Source of the DNA: Desulfobacteraceae bacterium
GTDB lineage: Bacteria; Desulfobacterota; Desulfobacteria; Desulfobacterales; Desulfobacteraceae
NCBI GenBank assembly: GCA_022712835.1
Contig: JAFLJU010000537.1
Location: forward strand, 1 to 7,378
Direction of reading: 5' to 3'
DNA length: 7,378 nt
Part shown: in pieces, positions 1-5,426 of the stretch
Numbering within the stretch: position 1 is the stretch's first letter
How the letters are laid out: every line of letters starts with the position of its first letter
Program-made: the position numbers and the translations under genes
The notes under the pieces: model-generated
The model's input: only the letters and a program-made list of their open reading frames with translations
Told to the model about the DNA's origin: nothing
Database searches by the model: none

Positions 1-237
1 CATGATGGGCCCTTTTTCACAAAACCCATGGCAACCTGTTAATTTGACTTCAAATTTATCCTGAAGACCATGTTTGTTCAACTCGTTTAACAGCTCATCA
101 TATACACCGGAGGTACCGTATGCAGCGCAACCGGAGCCAGCACACAAAGAGATCAGTCTCTTGTTTTGGCTGGTTCTTTCACTTATGATGGAATCTTTGT
201 GTTTTTGTAAGGCATCAATGCTCGTAAGTTTTACCAT
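1..237 (-). CDS. nuoF: NuoF-like NADH-binding flavoprotein subunit, N-terminal part (cut by window edge)
   Basis: Only the first 79 codons are visible; the gene runs off the left edge. The protein starts MVKLTSIDALQKHKDS and reads as the thioredoxin-like [2Fe-2S] domain that precedes the NADH/FMN-binding domain in many soluble NuoF/HndC-type subunits. Cys32 and Cys37 (LCAGSGC) and Cys69 and Cys73 (GCHGFC) are the four expected cluster ligands. E. coli complex I NuoF lacks this extra domain, so a soluble NAD(H)-linked hydrogenase, formate dehydrogenase or bifurcating complex is a likelier home than a respiratory complex I. The ATG at 235-237 lies 9 bp after the upstream nuoE-like stop. Its Shine-Dalgarno (AAGGAGG) overlaps the last codons of nuoE, which indicates translational coupling. 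The FMN and NADH sites are outside the window and cannot be checked. The family call is firm; the exact complex is inferred. Confidence 0.85.
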   Translation of the reverse strand, partial: MVKLTSIDALQKHKDSIISERTSQNKRLISLCAGSGCAAYGTSGVYDELLNELNKHGLQDKFEVKLTGCHGFCEKGPIM

Positions 238-246
238 AATTATTGC

Positions 247-741
247 TTAACCTCCTTCCACCTCAGAGGTTTCCTTATATGATTCCAATACATCAAGCGC
301 TTTGGATCGATCAAGGCCACCATGGATTTCTTTATCAACCGTAAGAACTGGCCCGGATGCACAGCATCCGATGCACCGGACACCTTCCAGGGAAAATTGT
401 CCATCTTCGGTTGTTTGCCCCTCGTCTATTTTCAATTCCTCTTTATAGGCATCCATTATCTTTCCGGCACCCAATATGTGACAGGCGGTTCCGGTACAGA
501 CATGGATAATATGCTTACCTCTGGGTTCTAAAGAGATGGTGCTATAAAAAGTGGCGACACTGTAGATCAAACTTTCTTTGACATTCAGCTTTTCTTTTAG
601 ATGGGGGATAACTTCCGGGGGGACATAATTATATAACTCAGTAATATCCTGCATAATCATCAGCAGATTTTCAGGATTTGAGCCATATAATTCAATTATC
701 TCGTTGATTTTATCCCATTCAATCGTTATTTCGTTTGCCAT
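247..741 (-). CDS. nuoE: NuoE-like [2Fe-2S] electron-transfer subunit (24 kDa subunit family)
   Basis: A 164-residue protein of the usual length for the NuoE/HndA family, which passes electrons between the NuoF flavin and its partners through one [2Fe-2S] cluster. The N-terminal helical part (residues about 10-70) includes the family-typical LYNYVPPEV and YSVATFYSTI stretches. The thioredoxin-like part carries the ligand set Cys82 and Cys87 (VCTGTACH) and Cys123 and Cys127 (RCIGCCASGP). Cys126 is an additional cysteine inside the second pair. The ATG at 739-741 follows a modest AAAGG about 7 nt upstream. It sits between the HdrA-like selenoprotein gene (79-bp gap) and the nuoF-like gene (9-bp gap) on the same strand, so the three are probably one transcript. 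The NuoE-NuoF pair forms an NAD(H)-oxidising or -reducing module. Its electron partner here is likely the HdrA-like protein or a subunit beyond the left edge. Confidence 0.92.
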   Translation of the reverse strand: MANEITIEWDKINEIIELYGSNPENLLMIMQDITELYNYVPPEVIPHLKEKLNVKESLIYSVATFYSTISLEPRGKHIIHVCTGTACHILGAGKIMDAYKEELKIDEGQTTEDGQFSLEGVRCIGCCASGPVLTVDKEIHGGLDRSKALDVLESYKETSEVEGG

Positions 742-787
742 AAAAAGACCTTTTAATAAAAAATATGCAGGTTAAATCGGTACAAGG

Positions 788-806
788 TTAATGTTTGAAA
801 CATTAA
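788..806. repeat. 19-bp perfect palindrome between hdrA-like and nuoE genes
   Basis: TTAATGTTT-G-AAACATTAA is a perfect 9-bp inverted repeat around one central base, in the 79-bp gap between the HdrA-like stop and the nuoE start. The near-absent spacer suits a dimeric DNA-binding protein better than an RNA hairpin. It does not match the Rex or FNR operator patterns I know. It could also be chance in AT-rich DNA. Confidence 0.4.
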
Positions 807-820
807 TTTAAAATTATGCC

Positions 821-1207
821 TCATGCAGCAGGAACCTGTTGGGTAACAGGGCAGGCTTCAACACAGGCACCACATCCGGTACAGCGATCTGTGTATATGC
901 TTCGTGCGCGTTTTTTGATCTTTATCTTGAAGTTTCCTGCTGTGCCTTCAATGGATTCAATGTCCGCGTAGGTGACTAATTCAATGTTTAAGTGCCGGCC
1001 GACCTCGACCAGTGTGGGGGAAATAATTCACATGGCACAGTCATTTGTTGGAAAAGTTTTGTCAAGTTGGGACATGACACCGCCAATGGACGGACTCTTT
1101 TCCACCAAATAGACATAGTACCCGGAATTTGCTAGATCAAGGGCAGATAGCATGCCGGAAATACCGCCGCCAATTACCACAATTGATCCGATTTTCTCTG
1201 AGTTCAT
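821..1207 (-). CDS. hdrA: Short HdrA-like FAD/Fe-S selenoprotein (in-frame TGA read as Sec60)
   Basis: A 128-residue protein if the in-frame TGA at 1028-1030 is decoded as selenocysteine; a standard ORF caller would miss or split it. Residues 9-18 ([10 protein letters not shown]) form the FAD-binding GxGxxG motif. Residues 50-72 cover the HdrA signature [14 protein letters not shown] followed by LVEVGRH. In ordinary HdrA the residue at the U position is Cys, in a motif of the form TNDCSMC. Residues about 109-118 hold a ferredoxin-type motif [12 protein letters not shown]. HdrA is the flavin-containing subunit of heterodisulfide reductase complexes and the site of electron bifurcation. This protein stops right after the first [4Fe-4S] motif, so it is a mini-HdrA lacking most of the flavoprotein domain, if it is not a remnant. 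The ATG at 1205-1207 has AGGAG 10 nt upstream. Intact motifs on both sides of the TGA argue against decay. It leads an apparent operon with nuoE and nuoF. Confidence 0.85.
995..1012 (-). other. Candidate bacterial SECIS hairpin downstream of the Sec UGA
   Basis: On the minus strand CTGGTCG-AGGT-CGGCCGG folds into a 7-bp stem (five Watson-Crick pairs, two G-U) capped by an AGGU tetraloop. The loop begins 22 nt after the UGA at 1028-1030. Bacterial SECIS elements lie just 3' of the UGA inside the coding region, with a small G-containing apical loop at about this distance. Sequence and position both fit, but SelB recognition is inferred. Confidence 0.65.
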
Positions 1208-1243
1208 TATTATTTATCTCCTGTTTTTAATCATCCAAAATCA

Positions 1244-1273
1244 AAATTAGGTTTATCTTATAATAACTGTCAA
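1244..1273 (-). promoter_or_regulatory. Candidate sigma-70-type promoter for the hdrA-nuoE-nuoF operon
   Basis: On the minus strand a perfect -35 hexamer TTGACA (1268-1273) is followed after 18 bp by TAATTT (1244-1249), a 4/6 match to TATAAT. Transcription would start near 1237, giving a leader of about 30 nt containing the AGGAG ribosome site of the HdrA-like gene. Assignment is by consensus only. Confidence 0.5.
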
Positions 1274-1278
1274 TAGGC

Positions 1279-1328
1279 TATACCACAGTTTTTTAATTAA
1301 TTTTTATTAATTAAAAAACTATGTTATA
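1279..1328. repeat. 50-bp AT-rich inverted repeat between divergent hdrA and miaA promoters
   Basis: The core is a perfect 14-bp inverted repeat, AGTTTTTTAATTAA (1287-1300) and its reverse complement (1307-1320), around a 6-nt spacer. Outer bases extend the pairing to 1279 and 1328 with two mismatched positions. It sits exactly between the two candidate divergent promoters. It has no GC-rich stem, so an ordinary terminator is unlikely. It could be a regulator site, a cruciform, or an AT-rich upstream element for both promoters. Confidence 0.6.
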
Positions 1329-1345
1329 AAGCTTTCTGTCAAATC

Positions 1346-1376
1346 TTGTCAACCATTATCGGATAAAAGGTAAAAT
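1346..1376 (+). promoter_or_regulatory. Weak candidate promoter for miaA
   Basis: TTGTCA (1346-1351) and TAAAAT (1371-1376) are good hexamers, but the 19-bp spacing is long. Initiation near 1383 would leave a leader of only about 6 nt before the ATG at 1389, which suits a leaderless or near-leaderless message. A different promoter is possible. Confidence 0.3.
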
Positions 1377-1388
1377 ACACAAAAAGGT

Positions 1389-2300
1389 ATGAAAAAAATC
1401 GTCACAATCTGTGGACCCACCGGTATTGGCAAGACTAATTTTGCCATTGCCATCGCCCAAAATTTCAATGGAGAGATCATCGGTGCGGATTCGATGCAGA
1501 TCTACAAACATATGAATATTGGAACGGCCAAGCCCGATGAGAATGAACGTGCCATGGCTGTCCATCACCTGGTTGACTTTCTAGACCCAAAAGAGGAGTT
1601 TGATGCCGGTCTTTATGCAACCCAGGCAGATGGGATAATCGCGTCCCTATATAATAGAGATAAGCTTCCGGTCATCGCAGGGGGCACAGGGCTATATATG
1701 AGGGCCTTGCTCCATGGACTTTTCCGGGCCCAGCCTGTGTGTGAAAAGACTTTGTCAGATTTAACCTTACTAAATCAGGAAAAGGGCAATCTATATCTTC
1801 ATGAACAATTACACCTGTGTGATCCCATTGCCGCTCAAAAGATTCACCCCAATGATAGTTTCAGGGTCATTCGCGCCCTTGAGGTGTTTCAGACAACGGG
1901 GAACCCGATTTCCGAAAGCCATAAATCCCATGATTTTAAGGAAGACAAATACCAGAGTCTGACCCTAGGTCTTACCATGGATCGAAAAATCTTATATGAG
2001 AGAATAAACCAGCGGGTGGATATCATGATCCGCCAGGGGCTGCTTGATGAAGTTAAATCTTTAATTGAAAAAGGTTATTCTCTGGATCTTAAATCCATGC
2101 AATCTATTGGATACCGGCACATGGGAATGTTTTTAAAACAGGAAATTGATTTTAAGGAAGCAGTCCGGCTCTTGAAACGGGATACCCGCCGGTATGCCAA
2201 ACGTCAATTTACCTGGTTCAACAAGGAAAAGGATTTAATCTGGCTTGAACCCTCACAGACGGATAAAGCCTTTGAACTGGTAGAAAGCTTTTTGAAATAA
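1389..2300 (+). CDS. miaA: tRNA dimethylallyltransferase MiaA
   Basis: MiaA transfers a dimethylallyl group from DMAPP to N6 of A37 in tRNAs that read UNN codons, giving i6A. The 303-residue length is typical. Visible family motifs are the P-loop GPTGIGKT (residues 9-16), DSMQIY with the catalytic Asp (34-39), GTAKP (45-49), HHLVD (59-63), GGTGLYMRALL (98-108), NDSFRVIRALEV (155-166), SIGYRH (239-244) and RYAKRQFTWF (268-277) near the C-terminus. The ATG at 1389 is the only reasonable start, because an in-frame TAA lies at 1371-1373 and the P-loop follows at once. The only purine-rich ribosome site (AAAAAGG) ends 1 nt before the ATG, unusually close. The gene is monocistronic in this window: divergent from the hdrA operon and closed by a strong terminator. 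It is a housekeeping gene with no evident tie to its neighbours. Confidence 0.98.
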   Translation: MKKIVTICGPTGIGKTNFAIAIAQNFNGEIIGADSMQIYKHMNIGTAKPDENERAMAVHHLVDFLDPKEEFDAGLYATQADGIIASLYNRDKLPVIAGGTGLYMRALLHGLFRAQPVCEKTLSDLTLLNQEKGNLYLHEQLHLCDPIAAQKIHPNDSFRVIRALEVFQTTGNPISESHKSHDFKEDKYQSLTLGLTMDRKILYERINQRVDIMIRQGLLDEVKSLIEKGYSLDLKSMQSIGYRHMGMFLKQEIDFKEAVRLLKRDTRRYAKRQFTWFNKEKDLIWLEPSQTDKAFELVESFLK

Positions 2301-2330
2301 CCCGGTTATTTTAAAAAAAAGTTAAAAAAT

Positions 2331-2382
2331 AATCCCCCCTGGGTCTGCACTTTGTGCGAATTCAGGGGGGATTGTTTTTTTT
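2331..2382. terminator. Strong bidirectional intrinsic terminator between miaA and the dual-receiver gene
   Basis: AATCCCCCCTG (2331-2341) pairs perfectly with CAGGGGGGATT (2363-2373). Inside the loop, GCAC (2347-2350) pairs with GTGC (2354-2357) to form a second small stem. On the plus strand an 8-T run follows at 2375-2382 and ends miaA. On the minus strand the stem is followed by the complement of the A-rich stretch 2312-2330, giving a T-rich tail that ends the convergent gene stopping at 2403. Confidence 0.95.
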
Positions 2383-2402
2383 GATAGTTGCGATTCAAAA
2401 AA

Positions 2403-3614
2403 TTATGCGGCCAGTGTATAGGCTCTTTCGGCAACATTTCTCAGTTCATCCGGGGTAAACGGCTTGGGAAGATAATCCACCGCACCGATTCTTGCGGTTT
2501 CAATGGCGGTTTCGATGCTGGCATAGCCTGTGATGATGATCACCCTGGCAAGGGGCTGTACCTTGGAAACTGCCTTGAGAAGTTCAAGGCCCGATACCCC
2601 TGGCATTCTCAAATCCAGGAGAACCAGTTTATAAAGCTGCTGATTTATTTTTTCAAGGGCCTCCTCTTTTGTCACAGCCTGATCCACCTGGAATCCATTT
2701 TTCCCAAGGATTTTTCTGATATTATTGTTAACTGAAACCTCATCATCCACCACAAGAATATTTTTAAGTAAGGGGTCTGAAGCTGAATCAAAAATTTTGG
2801 GTTGTTTGGTTTCGGCTTTAAAAGGATCCACTTTTTTAAGTTCCTCATAGGGAAGGAATGCAAAGCCATCTCTGTCCATATGCTGAACATACTCAGGACC
2901 TGTAATGGCTACCACTTCATCATAATCAAAGGGCTGATCAATGCCGATCATGGTCTTGGGATTAAATGCAGAGGCATTTTTTGCCTTCTTTTTTGCCAAG
3001 GCCTTGAGTTTCGGGCAATATTTTTTTTTGATCCCGGTTTTGCAAGTGGTGCCCAGTTTTTCCATGACATCACAATCCATATTACCGATACTGCAAAAAA
3101 ATTCGGAGGTTTCTACAATTTCATCCAAAATAGTTTTGGTTTCGGGTTCAATAAGATTGCTGGCCGCTTCTCCACCAAAGTCCAACTCAATGTCCATGAC
3201 TTGAATGGCATCTCTTTCGGCATCGGTGATGGTAATTTCCTGTAATTTGCCCAGCAAGGCCTTACTGACAGTGGTTCTTAACTCATCCGGGGTGAAGGGC
3301 TTGGGGATATAATCAAGGGCACCTAACCGAATGGCCTTTACGGCCGTGTTGGTTGATGCATATCCGGTCATCATCACCGTTTTAATATTCGGCACCTCTT
3401 TGGCGACCTGTTTTAACAATTCCAAACCATTCATTTCCGGCATGACAATATCGGAAATCAGAAGAGAAAAGGTATCATTTTTCATCATCTCAAGGGCGTG
3501 GGCTGCACTTTGGGTGTGAACCACTGTATAATTGTTTTTTGTCAGGATCTTTTCGACATTTTGACAAATACCCAGTTCATCATCAACGACCATTATTTTT
3601 ATTTGATTTTTCAT
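2403..3614 (-). CDS. Dual-receiver response regulator with a four-cysteine linker, no output domain
   Basis: This 403-residue cytoplasmic protein has two CheY-like receiver domains and no DNA-binding or enzymatic output. REC1 (residues about 5-122) has the acidic pair D11/D12, phospho-acceptor D55, T83 and K105. REC2 (about 284-401) has D290/D291, D334, T362 and K384. Both are complete by motif and end in the same KPFTPDELR stretch. The 160-residue linker holds Cys174, Cys181, Cys191 and Cys200 (spacing C-x6-C-x9-C-x8-C) and a lysine-rich patch at 205-212. I do not recognise the linker family; a metal or Fe-S site, or thiol redox sensing, is possible. The ATG at 3612-3614 has an excellent AAGGAGG 6 nt upstream. 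A sigma-54 promoter precedes it, and the sigma-54 activator and kinase genes lie just upstream on the same strand. It is therefore probably a target and partner of that system, acting as a phosphate sink, relay or adaptor. Confidence 0.93.
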   Translation of the reverse strand: MKNQIKIMVVDDELGICQNVEKILTKNNYTVVHTQSAAHALEMMKNDTFSLLISDIVMPEMNGLELLKQVAKEVPNIKTVMMTGYASTNTAVKAIRLGALDYIPKPFTPDELRTTVSKALLGKLQEITITDAERDAIQVMDIELDFGGEAASNLIEPETKTILDEIVETSEFFCSIGNMDCDVMEKLGTTCKTGIKKKYCPKLKALAKKKAKNASAFNPKTMIGIDQPFDYDEVVAITGPEYVQHMDRDGFAFLPYEELKKVDPFKAETKQPKIFDSASDPLLKNILVVDDEVSVNNNIRKILGKNGFQVDQAVTKEEALEKINQQLYKLVLLDLRMPGVSGLELLKAVSKVQPLARVIIITGYASIETAIETARIGAVDYLPKPFTPDELRNVAERAYTLAA

Positions 3615-3673
3615 GATACGCCTCCTTACAGATTAGAATTAATGTGATTTACTTTTCGCTTGTAATAATTCTT

Positions 3674-3690
3674 TGCAGGGATCGTACCAG
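3674..3690 (-). promoter_or_regulatory. Sigma-54 (-24/-12) promoter for the dual-receiver gene
   Basis: On the minus strand CTGGTACGATCCCTGCA closely matches the sigma-54 consensus YTGGCACGRNNNTTGCW. The invariant GG (3688-3687) and GC (3676-3675) are present with exactly 10 bp between them. The only departures are C to T in the -24 box and the first T of TTGC to C. Predicted start is near 3663, leaving a leader of about 49 nt before the ATG at 3614. An NtrC-type activator gene directly upstream supports the call. Confidence 0.75.
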
Positions 3691-3765
3691 TCGTTAAAAA
3701 TATCTTTAACTATCTGAAATTTATTGTTCTATTATTGATTCAACCCTTTTGCGATTTGTGAGATA

Positions 3766-3784
3766 GTATATAATTTATATACAC
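3766..3784 (-). promoter_or_regulatory. Candidate activator-binding site 1 (GTAT...ATAC palindrome)
   Basis: GTATATAA-T-TTATATAC (3766-3782) is a perfect 17-bp palindrome. Read on the minus strand from 3784, GTGTATATAAATTATATAC matches site 2 (plus strand, 3903-3921) at 16 of 19 positions. Its centre is about 110 bp upstream of the predicted sigma-54 start site, a usual enhancer distance for NtrC-type activators. Confidence 0.5.
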
Positions 3785-3902
3785 TTAAAACCGTATTGTT
3801 GGTGAGATAAAATCTAAGTGGACGGTAAATGAAAAAAGCCCAACTTATTTAAAATAGAGGGTTACCGCTCTTTTTGTTCCTGTTATCAGGGGGAAGGGAA
3901 GG

Positions 3903-3921
3903 GTGTATATAAAAAAAATAC
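3903..3921 (+). promoter_or_regulatory. Candidate activator-binding site 2
   Basis: GTGTATATAAAAAAAATAC shares its first 11 bases and its ATAC end with the minus-strand reading of site 1. Its inner half-sites GTAT and ATAC flank a 9-nt A-rich spacer. The centre lies about 250 bp upstream of the predicted sigma-54 start site. Confidence 0.42.
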
Positions 3922-3922
3922 A

Positions 3923-3943
3923 GTGTATAATAAAAAATTATAC
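3923..3943 (+). promoter_or_regulatory. Candidate activator-binding site 3
   Basis: GTATAAT-AAAAA-ATTATAC (3925-3943) is a perfect 7-bp inverted repeat. It is preceded by GT, so it starts GTGTATA exactly 20 bp after the same string in site 2. That is close to two helical turns, a spacing that would put two dimers on the same DNA face. Confidence 0.45.
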
Positions 3944-3971
3944 CGGGTAATTTAACCTATAAGAATTGGAT

Positions 3972-3996
3972 TTAGGATAATTTAAATTAGGATAAT
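3972..3996. repeat. 10-bp direct repeat downstream of the sigma-54 activator gene
   Basis: TTAGGATAAT occurs at 3972-3981 and again at 3987-3996, a 15-bp period. It lies just past the 3' end of the activator gene. No function is evident. Confidence 0.35.
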
Positions 3997-4013
3997 GATG
4001 CGCTTTCTTTCCT

Positions 4014-5426
4014 TCAGGAAGGGGAGGGGCGGGAAATCCCATGCTTTTTTATGAGGGCCTGAAAATTGGTCCGGTGCAAACCGGTCTCAAGAGCGGCCTT
4101 GGTAACATTCCAGTCGTTTCTGGCCAGGGCGTTTAAAATAAAATTTCTTTCAATTTTATTTGTGGCTTTCTGTCGAATTTTCTTTTTTAATTCTTTTAAT
4201 TCGTCATTTGTTTTGGGAACGCTTTCAATCATTTCATCGATTTCACTTATTTCCCCCAGCAGGGGCAAATCTTTCAGGCAAATAACACAAGTCTCACAAA
4301 GAATAACCCCGCGTTCGATAACATTTTTGAGCTGTCTCACATTCCCCGGCCAGTGGTATTCAACTAATCGGGTTGCCGCATTTTCATCAAATCTTGTAAT
4401 CTGTTTGCCCATTTTTTCAGAAAATTGTCTGAGAAAAAAATAGGCAATGGGCATTATATCCATTTTCCTTTTGTTCAGGGTGGGAATGACAATGGGATAA
4501 ACAAATATTCGATAATAGAAATCCTCCCTGAATTGGCCTTTTTGAACCATTTCCTCAAGTTTTTTATTGGTTGCAAAAACCAAACGGACATCCACTTTTT
4601 TAACCGTTGTACTTCCTACTGGCAAAAATTCCCTTGTTTCAAGAAAGCGCAACAGCCTGGCTTGGACTTCCCTGGAGATATTGCTGATTTCATCCAGAAA
4701 AACCGTGCCCTGGTGGGCCAGTTTAAAGATCCCTGGTTTGTCTTTGTCAGCACCGGTAAAGGCGCCTTTGACATAACCGAATAGTTCAGAAGAAAGCAGA
4801 TCTTCGGAAAGGGTGCCACAATCGACGGCAAAAAAGACATTTTTGCTCCGGAGGCTGTTGGCATGAACTGCCCTGGCGATTAATTCCTTGCCGGTACCAC
4901 TCTCACCATAGATCAGAACATTGGCATCCGTGGCAGCGACTTTTTGCACCATTTGAATCACTTTTTTAATGCCGGGGCTTTCGCCGATCAATTGGTGGGA
5001 GATTTGTTTTGTTTTTTGATGGATGAGTCTTCTTTGTTGCTGTTGAAGGGCAGCTCGTGCGACAGCCTGTTGAACAACTGCCCGGAGTTCATAGGGAGTA
5101 AAGGGTTTGGGAAGATAATCAAAAACCCCCATTTTCATCACTTCAACAGCCGATGAGACACTTGCATAACCTGTCATTACAATGACAATTGTTTGGGGAA
5201 AAGCGGTATTGATCCGGGCAATTACCTCCATACCTCCCAATCGTTCCATATTCAGGTCTGTGATCACAATATCAAATCGATAAGATGCCATCCGTTCCAG
5301 GGCATCAAATCCATCCAGCGCATATTCAACCTCGTATTGGGGACAGGCAAGAATTTTTAAACAATTTCGGCAAATCTGTAGCTCATCATCAATAACAAGG
5401 ATGGATACCATCGATTCATCGTTCAA
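4014..5426 (-). CDS. NtrC-family sigma-54-dependent response regulator
   Basis: A 470-residue activator with the full three-domain layout. The receiver (residues about 8-125) has D13/D14, phospho-acceptor D57, T85 and K107. The AAA+ domain (about 145-375) has Walker A GESGTGKE (174-181), the sigma-54 contact loop GAFTGA (221-226), Walker B TVFLDE (241-246), the arginine region FREDFYYR (299-306) and WPGNVRQLKN (359-368). A Fis-type helix-turn-helix sits at about 427-463. A CETCVIC stretch (Cys377, 380, 383) lies just after the AAA+ domain, where relatives usually lack cysteines. The receiver also has Cys19, Cys22 and Cys28. The start used is TTG (5424-5426), which overlaps the kinase stop as TTGA and implies translational coupling. 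An ATG five codons later (5409-5411) is an alternative but has no ribosome site. It is the cognate regulator of the overlapping kinase and the likely activator of the sigma-54 promoter at 3674-3690. Confidence 0.97.
   Translation of the reverse strand: MNDESMVSILVIDDELQICRNCLKILACPQYEVEYALDGFDALERMASYRFDIVITDLNMERLGGMEVIARINTAFPQTIVIVMTGYASVSSAVEVMKMGVFDYLPKPFTPYELRAVVQQAVARAALQQQQRRLIHQKTKQISHQLIGESPGIKKVIQMVQKVAATDANVLIYGESGTGKELIARAVHANSLRSKNVFFAVDCGTLSEDLLSSELFGYVKGAFTGADKDKPGIFKLAHQGTVFLDEISNISREVQARLLRFLETREFLPVGSTTVKKVDVRLVFATNKKLEEMVQKGQFREDFYYRIFVYPIVIPTLNKRKMDIMPIAYFFLRQFSEKMGKQITRFDENAATRLVEYHWPGNVRQLKNVIERGVILCETCVICLKDLPLLGEISEIDEMIESVPKTNDELKELKKKIRQKATNKIERNFILNALARNDWNVTKAALETGLHRTNFQALIKKHGISRPSPS

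Larger units (their letters stand above)
3615..4013. other. Regulatory intergenic region upstream of the dual-receiver gene
   Basis: No convincing coding ORF is seen in this AT-rich 399-bp stretch. On the minus strand, from distal to proximal, it holds a 10-bp direct repeat, two GTAT-type inverted repeats 20 bp apart, a third copy of the same element, a sigma-54 promoter, and the ribosome site of the dual-receiver gene. A short hairpin (CCTG-TTAT-CAGG, 3879-3890) is too weak to call a terminator for the activator gene. No strong intrinsic terminator separates the two genes, so some read-through into the dual-receiver gene is likely. Confidence 0.6.

Noticed and set aside
821..823. Second in-frame TGA as another selenocysteine
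   Set aside because: Only five codons follow before a TAA, they resemble no HdrA sequence, and no suitable hairpin was seen downstream. It is taken as the stop.
821..1027. Reading the HdrA-like gene as two fragments split by a nonsense mutation (pseudogene)
   Set aside because: Both sides of the TGA are intact in one frame, the TGA sits at the known Sec/Cys position, a SECIS-like hairpin follows, and a good ribosome site and promoter precede it. The short C-terminus keeps a small doubt.
1389..2300. Functional link between miaA and the neighbouring selenoprotein gene through modification of selenocysteine tRNA
   Set aside because: miaA is a housekeeping gene acting on many tRNAs and is transcribed divergently; adjacency alone is too weak.
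2388..3519. Plus-strand open frames of up to 147 codons opposite the dual-receiver gene
   Set aside because: They are antisense to a gene with clear receiver motifs, lack recognisable domains and have no supporting ribosome sites.
3879..3890. CCTG-TTAT-CAGG hairpin as terminator of the sigma-54 activator gene
   Set aside because: The stem is only 4 bp with no adjoining T-run in the minus direction, too weak for an intrinsic terminator.
4066..4784. Plus-strand open frames opposite the sigma-54 activator gene
   Set aside because: They are shadows of the AAA+ coding frame, with low-complexity translations and no recognisable family.
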